The notes: generated by a model not told the origin, from the letters alone. Positions 23,658 through 31,206 are shown, counted from the stretch's first letter. The stretch: 35,348 nt of DNA from an uncultured Bacteroidales bacterium (GCA_902775385.1 CACYMI010000023.1:1-35348); one strand, 5' to 3'. Translations and numbers: made by a program.

Positions 23658-25208
23658 TCACTTCTTGACGTCTCCGGGTAACATTCCGTAAACTTCCTTG
23701 AAGCATTTGGTAAAATAAGAGGGAGCGGTGAAACCGACGGCATATGCTACCTCGGAGATACTCTTGTCGGTGGTAAGCAACAACTGGTAGGCTCTGTTCA
23801 GCCGGGCTGTCCGCAGCAGCTCAATTGGTGAGGAGCCTGTAATGGATTTCACCTTGCGGTAAAGCTGTACCCTGCTCAGGTTCATGTCGGCTGCCAAGTC
23901 CTCAACGCTGACGTTGCTGTCCTTCAGGCGGGCCTCTATGACTTCCTTGAACCGGGTGATGAAAACTGAAACGGCTGCCGGTTCATTCTCTGTTACGGGG
24001 GATTCGCCGGTTGTGTCCTCTGCTTTGGTCTCAGTCTGTTCCTCCTGCGCATACTCCGGCTTCATGTTCCATAATGTGTTGACAATACGTTCGCGCTGAA
24101 GGGCTATGTTCCGGAGGTGATAGAGGTAGAAGAGGATGATTATTATTAATAATAAGGTAATGGTACTGAATGAAAGCCAGTTCACAACCCGCTGGGTGTC
24201 CAGTTTATGCAGATAGGCGTCGGCTTTACGGTGCAACTGGTCCAAACGGTCGGCCTGGCGCATCAGTTCCTCGCTTTGCATTCGCACTACCTTGGCATTG
24301 TCGCGGGTCACAAGTGCTGACATCATCATCGTTTCCTTCTTATAGGGCTTGCCTTCCAGGATGCTGACTGCCAGGTTGATTATCTGGTCGCCATGGGTGG
24401 GGTAGATGTATGAGGCATCCAGCAGGGAGTCACAAACCAGGCGGATGCCGCCGTTCGGTCCGGGAAGGCCGTCTATGCCGCAGAACAGGGGGAGTCTCTT
24501 TCCGGGCTCTTTGCCGGAGGATTCCTGTATGGCCCTCCTGGCTCCCATTGCCGTGCGGTCATTGGCACCGAATACCAGATCTATATGTGCGTCCTTGTGA
24601 CGGGCAATCCACGACTTTGTTATCTTATAGGCTGTCTGTTCCGTCCAGTCGCCTTGCAGGGAGCCTGCTACGTTGATGCCGGGCGCTTTTCTTATGGCAT
24701 CCATGAAGCCGTTGTGCCGCTCGATGGCGGGTGAGGAGCCTCCCAGTCCCATGATTTCCAGAACATTGCCTTTCCCGCCGATCTGGGAGGTGATGTACTC
24801 GCCCATGACGTGTCCCATCTCATAATTGTCGGCACTGATGAAGGCGGTGTATTTCTGTGAGCTGGTCTTACGCTCGAATACAATCACGGGGATTCCCTTG
24901 TCATAAGCCCGGTCAATGGCCGGTGATATGGTCTTGACCTGGTTGGGTGCTACAATCAGCAGGTCAATGCCGTCGTTTACCAGGCTGTCTATCTGCTGTA
25001 CCTGCCGTTCATCGCTGTCATAGGCTGCCGCGAACTTCAGTTCCACATTCCCGTGAAAGTATGCTCCCATCCTCAGTTCCGCATTCTGCTTGTCGCGCCA
25101 GATGTCGTCTGAACACTGTGATACACCAATGCGGAATTTTGTGCTTTCGTCCGAGCATGAGACTAGTATGACGGCCAATATTATCAGATAATGGTACCTT
25201 TGTAGCAT
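23658..25208 (-). CDS. Membrane one-component regulator: periplasmic sugar-binding domain - TM - AraC DNA-binding domain
   Basis: This 516-residue protein starts with a signal/lipobox-like segment (LIILAVILVSC, Cys18), then a type-1 periplasmic binding protein of the ribose/LacI class at about 25-300 (FRIGVSQCSDDIWR, DLLIVAPNQVKTISPAIDRA, GIPVIVFERK, DLVFGANDRTAMGARRAI). A coiled linker, one membrane helix (about 342-363, VNWLSFSTITLLLIIIILFY), an acidic cytosolic linker and an AraC-type HTH (about 415-514: VSVEDLAADMNLSRVQLYRK, ISEVAYAVGFTAPSYFTKCF) follow. Levan loci of Bacteroides normally use a hybrid two-component regulator with a fructose-binding sensor. Here the kinase, phosphoacceptor and receiver domains are absent. 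It probably binds fructose in the periplasm and activates the susC operon directly from the membrane. It starts 57 nt after the phosphoesterase gene. Confidence 0.9.
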   Translation of the reverse strand: MLQRYHYLIILAVILVSCSDESTKFRIGVSQCSDDIWRDKQNAELRMGAYFHGNVELKFAAAYDSDERQVQQIDSLVNDGIDLLIVAPNQVKTISPAIDRAYDKGIPVIVFERKTSSQKYTAFISADNYEMGHVMGEYITSQIGGKGNVLEIMGLGGSSPAIERHNGFMDAIRKAPGINVAGSLQGDWTEQTAYKITKSWIARHKDAHIDLVFGANDRTAMGARRAIQESSGKEPGKRLPLFCGIDGLPGPNGGIRLVCDSLLDASYIYPTHGDQIINLAVSILEGKPYKKETMMMSALVTRDNAKVVRMQSEELMRQADRLDQLHRKADAYLHKLDTQRVVNWLSFSTITLLLIIIILFYLYHLRNIALQRERIVNTLWNMKPEYAQEEQTETKAEDTTGESPVTENEPAAVSVFITRFKEVIEARLKDSNVSVEDLAADMNLSRVQLYRKVKSITGSSPIELLRTARLNRAYQLLLTTDKSISEVAYAVGFTAPSYFTKCFKEVYGMLPGDVKK

Positions 25209-25265
25209 TTTTTTTTCTTGATTTTGGAGTTGCAGTCTGATTGGGGTGTCTGGTATTCCGGTGTC

Positions 25266-26303
25266 CTAAAACCCGTCGGGGAGCACCAGTTCCTGTTCTG
25301 TGATGCCATTGCTGAGGCGTATCCAGGTTTTGAAGGATGTGCTGCCTTCTGTGAGCTCGAATACGCGGGCTCCGTTGGGCTTCAGGTTGTTATAGACGGT
25401 GTCTCCGCCGCTGTACCTGCCGTACATCATATACAGACCTCTCCATTTCATTACGTAGTCGCTGTCATGGTCGTGTCCGCAGCTGACGGCTCTGATGTCG
25501 CCTTCCTCTCGCATGGCTACATAGACACCGCTGTTGATGATGGGCGAACAGGGGTTCTCTCCCAGATTTCCGCGTATCTGACGTCTGGAGTCTGAGAGAC
25601 CTTCCAGATATTCTGTTATGGGTATGTGCATGAAGGCCAGTGAGGGCAGGGGGGTACCCTGATTGCCGGCTCTGAGCTTTCTGCTTGTCTGGCGATACCA
25701 GTCAAGCTGGTCGGCATGTATATAGTCGTACGATTTCAGTTCGGGGAATTCCCTGGCTTTATTGCCTGTATCGAACAGGTAGAGTGCCCATTGCTTCTTG
25801 CCGTCGGCACCGTTGATGGCGATGACGTCGTTGGATACTCCGTGCATGGGCTTGACGGGCGTATTCAGACAGCCAGGCATCTGCAGGATGTGCTCCATGA
25901 CTTCTTGGCGCGTGAGACCGAACTCCTCGTCATGATTGCCCAATGCGACGGCAAAGGGTATCTTGCGCGCTGTAATGAGCGACAGGATGTGTGTCAGACT
26001 CTCGCGTACGTTTTTGCCGAAGATGATGTCTCCTGTGTGGATTACCAGGTCCGGCTTCTCGGCTTCCAGAACAGTATTTACGTTGTCGAGTGCTCTCTGT
26101 GAACGTGCATCGCCCTCAATGAAGTGGGTGTCGGTAAGCTGCAGGATCTTGAACTTCCCGTTATGGAACTGTAGGGAAGGAATTTCCGCTTCCCCGGTTT
26201 TCTCCGGTTCTGTACTTTTACGGTTGTGTGCTACAGTAACATTAGATGTTGCTATGGCAGGGACGGCAATGGCCGCCGTGCGGATAAAATCTCGTCTTTT
26301 CAT
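25266..26303 (-). CDS. Calcineurin-like metallophosphoesterase, Tat-type signal
   Basis: This 345-residue protein starts MKRRDFIRTAAIAVPAIATS, a twin-arginine-like signal (KRRDFI). The metal-binding motifs of the purple acid phosphatase/PhoD-like superfamily are complete: LQLTDTHF (Asp58, His60), HTGDIIF (Asp92), ALGNHDEE (Asn123, His124), MHIP and SCGHDHDSD. It should be an exported or periplasmic phosphohydrolase; the substrate is unknown. It is the first gene upstream of the regulator, on the same strand, and has its own strong promoter. No separate regulator promoter is seen in the 57-nt gap, so it may be co-transcribed with the regulator. A link to fructan use is not obvious. Confidence 0.88.
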   Translation of the reverse strand: MKRRDFIRTAAIAVPAIATSNVTVAHNRKSTEPEKTGEAEIPSLQFHNGKFKILQLTDTHFIEGDARSQRALDNVNTVLEAEKPDLVIHTGDIIFGKNVRESLTHILSLITARKIPFAVALGNHDEEFGLTRQEVMEHILQMPGCLNTPVKPMHGVSNDVIAINGADGKKQWALYLFDTGNKAREFPELKSYDYIHADQLDWYRQTSRKLRAGNQGTPLPSLAFMHIPITEYLEGLSDSRRQIRGNLGENPCSPIINSGVYVAMREEGDIRAVSCGHDHDSDYVMKWRGLYMMYGRYSGGDTVYNNLKPNGARVFELTEGSTSFKTWIRLSNGITEQELVLPDGF

Positions 26304-26307
26304 GTTG

Positions 26308-26337
26308 CAAAGTTACAAATAATTATATTTCTTCAAA
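26308..26337 (-). promoter_or_regulatory. Promoter of the phosphoesterase (TTTG - 18 nt - TAACTTTG), almost touching the start codon
   Basis: On the minus strand TTTG (26337-26334) and TAACTTTG (26315-26308) match the -33/-7 consensus, with an 18-nt spacer. Only four bases (CAAC) separate the -7 box from the ATG at 26303, so transcription should begin at or next to the start codon. Confidence 0.7.
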
Positions 26338-26386
26338 CAGTTTACGTGAAAAAATCAATGACAAGGTATTAAAAATAATCATTGTA

Positions 26387-26440
26387 TTTTGCATAAAAAT
26401 GCAATAAATCTTTGTTTTGACTGCATATTCTTTGCATATT
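26387..26440. promoter_or_regulatory. Candidate ArgR operator region (ARG-box-like)
   Basis: TTGCATAAAAATGCAA (26389-26404) is a perfect 6-4-6 inverted repeat with an AT-only centre, the general form of an ARG box. Two direct TGCATATT half-sites follow at 26422-26429 and 26433-26440, 11 bp apart and ending where the -33 element of the argR promoter would be. The arrangement fits autoregulation of the arginine operon by ArgR. The TGCAT half-site differs from the E. coli TGAAT form, so binding is an inference. Confidence 0.5.
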
Positions 26441-26466
26441 TCCGATGCTGTTCCGAAATTATGTTG

Positions 26467-26474
26467 TACCTTTG
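26467..26474 (+). promoter_or_regulatory. Promoter (-7 element) of argR and the arginine operon
   Basis: TACCTTTG is an exact TAnnTTTG match and ends 21 nt before the argR ATG at 26496. No TTTG is found 19-21 nt upstream; the expected -33 position falls at the edge of the ARG-box-like sites. Confidence 0.7.
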
Positions 26475-26495
26475 CACCCGAAATATGAGAAGGAT

Positions 26496-26966
26496 ATGCA
26501 GAAAAGACAGGATAAAAAGACCCGTTTGCAGGCCATCAGGCTGATTGTCAGTTCGCAGGCCCTTGAAAGTCAGGAGGATTTGCAGATTGAACTGGACAAA
26601 GCCGGCTTTCCCTGTACACAGACTACGCTGAGCCGTGACCTGAAGCAACTGCGTATTAGTAAGGTACGCGGCAGAAACGGCCACAGCGTGTATGCTTTGC
26701 CCCGAGAGGGCATGTTCTCGCCTGTTATGACACGTGAGGAGAAGGATAAAAGGTGTTGGCGTGTGGTCTTCTCGGGCAATCTGATGGTGGTACATACGCC
26801 GCCCGGGCATGCCAGTATGGTGGCCTACGACATAGATAATGCCGGTAGTCCTTACTTCCTGGGAACCGTTGCCGGTGACGATACGGTACTGGTGGTATTG
26901 CAGGAGGATGTGAAAAGAGAGGTGGCCCGTGAGGCAATAGGGGAGATCGTTTCCCAATTAGCCTGA
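26496..26966 (+). CDS. argR: Arginine repressor ArgR
   Basis: The start at 26496 (MQKRQDKKTRLQAIRL) gives 156 residues, the normal ArgR length. An in-frame ATG at 26445 lies upstream of the -7 box and would add 17 residues. The N-terminal winged helix-turn-helix is clear: SSQALESQEDLQIELDKAG followed by the recognition helix CTQTTLSRDLKQL (about 36-50). The C-terminal oligomerisation and arginine-binding domain (about 85-156) includes VVHTPPGHASMVAYDID and GTVAGDDTVLVV, whose GT-AGDDT motif is the arginine-binding signature. It is the first gene of the arginine/proline operon, as in other Bacteroidales, and probably represses its own promoter when arginine is plentiful. Confidence 0.95.
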   Translation: MQKRQDKKTRLQAIRLIVSSQALESQEDLQIELDKAGFPCTQTTLSRDLKQLRISKVRGRNGHSVYALPREGMFSPVMTREEKDKRCWRVVFSGNLMVVHTPPGHASMVAYDIDNAGSPYFLGTVAGDDTVLVVLQEDVKREVAREAIGEIVSQLA

Positions 26967-26973
26967 TGGAAGT

Positions 26974-27041
26974 GAAGAGTGAAGAGTGAAGAATGAAGAG
27001 TGAAGAATGAGGTTGACGTTATCGTTAACGTTGACGTTAGC
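26974..27041 (+). repeat. Heptamer and hexamer tandem repeats in the argR spacer
   Basis: Five 7-nt units (GAAGAGT or GAAGAAT) occupy 26974-27008. They are followed by a 6-nt repeat of GTTGAC/GTTATC/GTTAAC type at 27011-27040. The tract begins eight bases after the argR stop. It is not translated in frame with the next gene if that gene starts at 27081. Confidence 0.9.
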
Positions 27042-27080
27042 CCGCAGGGCATAGATTATGAATTAAGTATTAGCAAAGCA

Positions 27081-27701
27081 ATGAGCGAAATAAAAATTGA
27101 GGATATAAAGATTGTTGTGGCTGCTCCGGAGCATGAGGTTTATGTGGATACTATTCTGGACACGATACGTGAGGCTGCCAAGAAACGCGGTACGGGTATT
27201 GCCGAGCGTACACACGAGTATGTGGCTACCAAGATGAAGGAGGGTAAGGCTGTCTTGGCCCTGCATGGTGACAAGTTTGCCGGTTTCAGCTACATTGAGA
27301 CGTGGGGTAATAAGCATTATGTAACTACGAGCGGCCTGATTGTCCACCCTGATTATCAGGGCCTGGGCATTGCCAAGCGTATCAAGGACTATACCTTTAC
27401 ACTGGCCCGTCTGCGCTGGCCGCATGCCAAGATATTCAGCCTGACCAGCGGTGATGCCGTGATGAAGATGAATACGGCACTGGGATATGTGCCAGTGAGT
27501 TTCAACCAGTTGACTGACGATGATGCCTTCTGGCATGGCTGTCAGGGTTGTGTCAATCATGATATCCTGGAGGCCAAGGGGCGTAAGTTCTGTGTTTGCA
27601 CAGGTATGCTGTGGGATCCTGAGAAACATCATGGAGAACCTACCTCGCTGGAGGTTATCAAGGATGTGATGAGAACATTGGTGCTGAGGGGAATAGAATA
27701 A
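27081..27701 (+). CDS. GNAT acyltransferase, probable N-succinyl/N-acetylglutamate synthase of arginine synthesis
   Basis: The start at 27081 (MSEIKIEDIKIVVAAPEHE) gives 206 residues. The frame stays open upstream to an ATG at 27000, but that stretch is made of simple repeats. The GNAT core is visible: strand KAVLALHGDKFAGFSYIETW, then SGLIVHPDYQGLGIAKRI (motif A, with the Q-x2-G-x-G/A acyl-CoA pyrophosphate loop). A Cys-rich tail (HGCQGCVNHDI, KFCVCTGMLWDP) distinguishes this group. The gene sits between argR and argG. In Bacteroides thetaiotaomicron the equivalent gene was assigned by mutant fitness work as the first enzyme of the pathway, making N-succinylglutamate (from memory). No ArgA or ArgJ is visible in the window. 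Acetyl versus succinyl donor cannot be read from sequence. Confidence 0.85.
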   Translation: MSEIKIEDIKIVVAAPEHEVYVDTILDTIREAAKKRGTGIAERTHEYVATKMKEGKAVLALHGDKFAGFSYIETWGNKHYVTTSGLIVHPDYQGLGIAKRIKDYTFTLARLRWPHAKIFSLTSGDAVMKMNTALGYVPVSFNQLTDDDAFWHGCQGCVNHDILEAKGRKFCVCTGMLWDPEKHHGEPTSLEVIKDVMRTLVLRGIE

Positions 27702-27716
27702 AAGCCCCCTCCCTAA

Positions 27717-27737
27717 CTCTCCCCCGTAGGGGGAGGG
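27717..27737 (+). repeat. C-rich hairpin repeat before argG
   Basis: CTCTCCCCC and GGGGGAGGG (one T-G pair) form a 9-bp stem with the 3-nt loop GTA. The surrounding CCCTCCCTAACTCTCCCCC type of sequence looks like a dispersed C-rich intergenic repeat of Bacteroidota. No T-run follows, so it is unlikely to be a terminator. It could modulate the step between the GNAT gene and argG. Confidence 0.6.
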
Positions 27738-27739
27738 AA

Positions 27740-27778
27740 GATAAAATTCAAAGTGAAAAGATAAAATCGAAAAATAAT
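27740..27778 (+). repeat. A-rich heptamer-periodic spacer before argG
   Basis: From the end of the hairpin to the argG ATG the spacer shows a 7-nt period: AGATAAA, ATTCAAA, GTGAAAA, GATAAAA, TCGAAAA, ATAATAT. The units are more degenerate than at other sites. Confidence 0.65.
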
Positions 27779-28984
27779 ATGGGAAAAAAGAAAGTTGTTG
27801 TCGCCTTCAGCGGCGGTTTGGACACTAGTTACAACGTGATGTATCTGACCAAGGAGTTGGGTTATGAGGTATATGCGGCATGTGCGAATACGGGCGGTTT
27901 CTCGGCCGAGCAGTTGAAGAGAAACGAGGAGAACGCCTACAAATTGGGCGCTGTGAAATATGTTACCCTCGACGTGACTCAGGAGTATTACGAGAAGTCG
28001 CTGAAATACATGATCTTCGGTAACGTGCTTCGTAATAACTGTTACCCTATCTCGGTAAGCTCTGAGCGTATCTTCCAGGCCATCGCCATTGCGCGTTATG
28101 CCAGGGAAATCGGTGCCGATGCTATTGCTCACGGTTCAACAGGTGCTGGTAATGACCAGATCCGATTTGATATGACCTTCCTGGTAATGGCTCCCGGTGT
28201 GGAGATCATAACTTTGACCCGAGACCGTAACCTGACTCGTAAGGAGGAGGTTGACTACCTGAATGCTAACGGCTATTTTGCAGACTTCACCAAGCTGAAG
28301 TACTCATATAACGTCGGCATCTGGGGCACATCTATCTGTGGCGGTGAACTGCTTGACCCCACACAGGGACTGCCTGAGGAGGCTTATCTGAAGCACGTTA
28401 CGAACCCTGAGAAGGAGTCGTTGCTGAAGATTCAGTTCGAGAAGGGCGAAATCGTTGCTGTGAATGGCGAGAAGTTCGATGACCATATCAAAGCTATTCA
28501 GAAGATTGAGGAGATTGGTGCTTCTTACGCCATCGGACGTGATGCCAATGTCGGTGATACTATCATCGGTATCAAGGGCCGCGTTGGTTTCGAGGCTGCG
28601 GCTCCCAAGCTTATCATCGAGGCACACCGTTTGCTGGAGAAGTCTACTTTGAGCAAGTGGCAGCAGTACTGGAAGGATCAGGTTGCCAACTGGTACGGCA
28701 TGTTCCTGCATGAGAGCCAGTACTTAGAGCCCGTTATGCCCGATATTGAGGCTATGCTTACAAGCAGCCAGCGCAATGTAACCGGTACAGCCATTCTGAA
28801 GCTCCGTCCTTATGGCTTTGAGACTGTTGGTATCGACAGCGTCAACGACTTGACGAAGAGCAAACTCGGTGAATATGGTGAGACGCAGACGGGTTGGACT
28901 GCTGATGAGGCCAAGGGCTTTATCAAGGTCTCAAGTACGCCTCTCCGCGTATATTATGGTATCCATAAAGACGAGAAGAGATGA
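27779..28984 (+). CDS. argG: Argininosuccinate synthase
   Basis: This 401-residue cytosolic enzyme joins citrulline and aspartate with ATP. The PP-motif AFSGGLDTSYNV (residues 9-20) is the nucleotide-binding loop of ArgG. ISVSSERIFQAIAIARYA and AIAHGSTGAGNDQIRFD (about 116-133) are the citrulline/aspartate-binding segments, and YSYNVGIWGTSICGGEL continues the synthetase fold. It overlaps argC by 4 nt (ATGA), so translation is probably coupled. It follows the GNAT gene after a 77-nt repeat-filled spacer. Confidence 0.97.
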   Translation: MGKKKVVVAFSGGLDTSYNVMYLTKELGYEVYAACANTGGFSAEQLKRNEENAYKLGAVKYVTLDVTQEYYEKSLKYMIFGNVLRNNCYPISVSSERIFQAIAIARYAREIGADAIAHGSTGAGNDQIRFDMTFLVMAPGVEIITLTRDRNLTRKEEVDYLNANGYFADFTKLKYSYNVGIWGTSICGGELLDPTQGLPEEAYLKHVTNPEKESLLKIQFEKGEIVAVNGEKFDDHIKAIQKIEEIGASYAIGRDANVGDTIIGIKGRVGFEAAAPKLIIEAHRLLEKSTLSKWQQYWKDQVANWYGMFLHESQYLEPVMPDIEAMLTSSQRNVTGTAILKLRPYGFETVGIDSVNDLTKSKLGEYGETQTGWTADEAKGFIKVSSTPLRVYYGIHKDEKR

Positions 28985-29964
28985 TAAAGGTGGGGGTTTT
29001 AGGTGCTGCCGGTTATACTGGCGGTGAGCTGATTCGCTTGTTGCTGAATCATCCGCAGGCTGAAATTGTCTTTGCCAACAGTGAGAGTAATGCCGGTAAT
29101 CCTGTAAGCGAGGTGCATGAGGGGCTAATAGGCGAAACGGACCTCTGTTTTACTTCCGAAATGCCGTTTGACATGGTGGATGTGGTATTCTTCTGCTTCG
29201 GTCACGGTAAGAGCGAGCAGTTCCTGAAGGAGCATACCATTCCGGCGAATGTGAAAATCATTGACCTGGCTCAGGATTTTAGAGTGAAGAACGAAGAGTT
29301 AAAAGTGAAGAATTATGATTTCACTTATGGTCTTCCGGAAACACACCGTGAACAAATCAGAATGACTCAGCATTTGGCTAATCCCGGTTGCTTTGCCACC
29401 TGTATCCAGCTGGCTATGCTGCCTGCCCTGAAGGCCGGTATCATCAGCGGTGATATCCATGTGAACGGTATCACTGGGAGTACAGGTGCCGGTCAGAAGC
29501 CCGGGGCCACTACGCATTTCTCATGGCGTAACGATAATATATCAGTCTATAAGACGTTCACTCATCAGCATCTGCTGGAAATCAATCAGACGGTGCAGGA
29601 ACTCTGTCCCGGTTATGACGGCAGGGTATTGTTCATCCCTCAGCGCGGCTGCTTTACAAGAGGCATCTTCGTGACGGCATACGCCAAGTGTGACAAGTCA
29701 CTGGAGGAGGTTCAGCGGATATATGCTGACTACTACGGGGACGCTGCTTTTACGCACTTTGTTACCAAGAGTCCTGATATGAAGCAGGTGGTGAACACCA
29801 ACAAGGCTGTGGTCTATGTGGAGAAATACGAGGATCAGCTCTTGATGATCAGCTGTATCGACAACCTTCTGAAGGGTGCCGTAGGTCAGGCTGTTCAGAA
29901 TATGAACCTGATGTTCGGAATCGACGAGAAAGCCGGACTTCAGTTGAAGGCTTCCGCTTTTTAG
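28981..29964 (+). CDS. argC: N-acetyl (or N-succinyl)-gamma-glutamyl-phosphate reductase
   Basis: This 327-residue enzyme catalyses the NADPH-dependent reduction of the N-acyl-glutamyl phosphate to the semialdehyde. The nucleotide-binding Gly motif GVLGAAGYTGGELIRLL (5-21) and the active-site Cys137 in ANPGCFATCIQLAMLP are intact. SNAGNPVSEVHEGL and ITGSTGAGQKPGATTHFSWR are family blocks. Between QDFR and the YGLPE motif, residues 102-111 (VKNEELKVKN) are encoded by an in-frame copy of the operon's heptamer repeat, longer than I recall for related ArgC proteins. It overlaps argG by 4 nt. Bacteroides use N-succinyl intermediates, which this enzyme probably accepts. No argB is visible in the window. 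Confidence 0.96.
   Translation: MIKVGVLGAAGYTGGELIRLLLNHPQAEIVFANSESNAGNPVSEVHEGLIGETDLCFTSEMPFDMVDVVFFCFGHGKSEQFLKEHTIPANVKIIDLAQDFRVKNEELKVKNYDFTYGLPETHREQIRMTQHLANPGCFATCIQLAMLPALKAGIISGDIHVNGITGSTGAGQKPGATTHFSWRNDNISVYKTFTHQHLLEINQTVQELCPGYDGRVLFIPQRGCFTRGIFVTAYAKCDKSLEEVQRIYADYYGDAAFTHFVTKSPDMKQVVNTNKAVVYVEKYEDQLLMISCIDNLLKGAVGQAVQNMNLMFGIDEKAGLQLKASAF
29284..29313 (+). repeat. Heptamer repeat units inside the argC coding sequence
   Basis: In register with a 7-nt period, the sequence reads GTGAAGA, ACGAAGA, GTTAAAA, GTGAAGA. It matches the intergenic GTGAAGA/ATGAAGA family except at two positions. The codon that would be TGA in the standard repeat is TTA (Leu107), and the other change (AAT to AAC) is silent. 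The frame is therefore open through the repeat. Confidence 0.75.
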
Positions 29965-30038
29965 GCATGGAGCCAATATATATATATTAATAAGGTATAA
30001 TAAATGCTGCATTATTACGGATTAGAGGAAATTATTTG

Positions 30039-30046
30039 TAATTTTG
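30039..30046 (+). promoter_or_regulatory. Candidate internal promoter (-7 element) before argD
   Basis: TAATTTTG matches TAnnTTTG and lies 26 nt upstream of the argD ATG in a 108-nt gap, the longest repeat-free gap of the operon. A TGCATTATT (30009-30017) upstream resembles the half-sites near argR. TGCTGCA (30005-30011) and TGCAGCA (30045-30051) form a 7-bp inverted repeat around the promoter. This would allow argD-proB-proA to be expressed separately. Confidence 0.55.
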
Positions 30047-30072
30047 CAGCACTTTTTCAATAATAAGGTATT

Positions 30073-31206
30073 ATGAATTTGTTTGATGTATATCCTCTCT
30101 TTGATATAGCCATAGAAAAAGGCAAGGGGTGTCATGTGTGGGATAGCGAGGGACAGGAGTATCTGGACTTGTACGGCGGACATGCCGTTATCAGCGTTGG
30201 GCACGCTCATCCGCATTATGTGGAGGCTATCAGCAGCCAGGTAGCTAAGTTGGGTTTCTATAGCAATTCAGTACAGAATCCCTTACAGAAGGAACTGGCA
30301 AAGCGCCTGGGTAAGGCTTGCGGCTATGAGGACTACAGTCTGTTCCTGATTAACTCGGGTGCCGAGGCTAACGAGAATGCGCTGAAGCTGTCTTCGTTCT
30401 ATAACGGACGTACCCGTGTGCTCAGTCTGGAGAAGGCTTTTCACGGACGTACCTCTTTGGCTGTTGAGGCAACCAACAATCCCAAGATTATTGCACCTAT
30501 TAATGCCAACGGACATGTAACCTACCTTCCCCTTAACGATATTGAGGCTTGGAAGAAGGAGATTGAGAAGGATGATGTGTGTGCCTGTATCATAGAGTGT
30601 ATTCAGGGTGTGGGCGGTATCCGCATGGTCAGTGCGGAATTCCTGCAGGCTTTGCGTGAGTTGTGTGACAAGCATAATACGGTTTTGATTTGCGATGAGA
30701 TTCAGTGTGGCTATGGCAGAAGCGGTAAGTTCTTTGCTCATCAGCACTTGGGCGTGAAGCCCGATATGATTACCGTTGCCAAAGGTATCTGTAACGGATT
30801 CCCCATGGGTGGCGTATTGATTTCTCCTAAGTTCACTCCTGTCTATGGTCAGTTGGGAACAACCTTCGGCGGAAACCATTTGGGTTGTGCCGGAGCCCTG
30901 GCCGTTCTGGATATCATGGAAGAGGAGCACTTGGTGGAGAATGCTGCCAAGGTGGGTGCTTATCTGATTGCCGAACTGAAGAAACTCATTGGCAGCTGCC
31001 ATGTGGTGGATGTTCGTGGCGAAGGCCTGATGATTGGAATAGAACTGGATATCCCCTACAAGGAGCCCCGTACTCGTCTTATCAAGGAGGAACATTGCTT
31101 CACGGGCTGCTCTGGCACCAATGTGATTCGTCTGCTGCCTCCCTTGTGCCTAAGCATGGATGAGGCTCAGCAGTTTATGGAGAAGTTCAAGAGAGTATTG
31201 GCATGA
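30073..31206 (+). CDS. argD: N-acetyl (or N-succinyl)-ornithine aminotransferase
   Basis: This 377-residue class-III PLP aminotransferase converts the N-acyl-glutamate semialdehyde to N-acyl-ornithine using glutamate. The family landmarks are LFLINSGAEANENALKL (about 90-106; phosphate-binding), FHGRTSLA (123-130), LICDEIQCGYGRSGKF with PLP-binding Asp208, and the Schiff-base Lys237 in TVAKGICNGFPMGG. GTTFGGNHLGCAGALAVL matches the subunit-interface segment. It overlaps proB by 4 nt (ATGA). The neighbours argC and proB/proA suggest a block devoted to glutamate-derived amino acids. Acyl preference (acetyl or succinyl) is not visible. Confidence 0.95.
   Translation: MNLFDVYPLFDIAIEKGKGCHVWDSEGQEYLDLYGGHAVISVGHAHPHYVEAISSQVAKLGFYSNSVQNPLQKELAKRLGKACGYEDYSLFLINSGAEANENALKLSSFYNGRTRVLSLEKAFHGRTSLAVEATNNPKIIAPINANGHVTYLPLNDIEAWKKEIEKDDVCACIIECIQGVGGIRMVSAEFLQALRELCDKHNTVLICDEIQCGYGRSGKFFAHQHLGVKPDMITVAKGICNGFPMGGVLISPKFTPVYGQLGTTFGGNHLGCAGALAVLDIMEEEHLVENAAKVGAYLIAELKKLIGSCHVVDVRGEGLMIGIELDIPYKEPRTRLIKEEHCFTGCSGTNVIRLLPPLCLSMDEAQQFMEKFKRVLA

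Noticed and set aside
26445..26495. Upstream ATG for argR
   Set aside because: It lies before the exact -7 element TACCTTTG at 26467-26474, so it would not be in the transcript. The ATG at 26496 gives the normal ArgR length.
27000..27080. Upstream ATG for the GNAT gene
   Set aside because: The extra 27 codons are encoded by simple 7-nt and 6-nt repeats. The conserved protein starts at the ATG at 27081.
27706..27738. Intrinsic terminator between the GNAT gene and argG
   Set aside because: The hairpin is stable but is followed by AAGATAAAATTC and not a T-run, so it is more likely a dispersed repeat or an attenuating structure.
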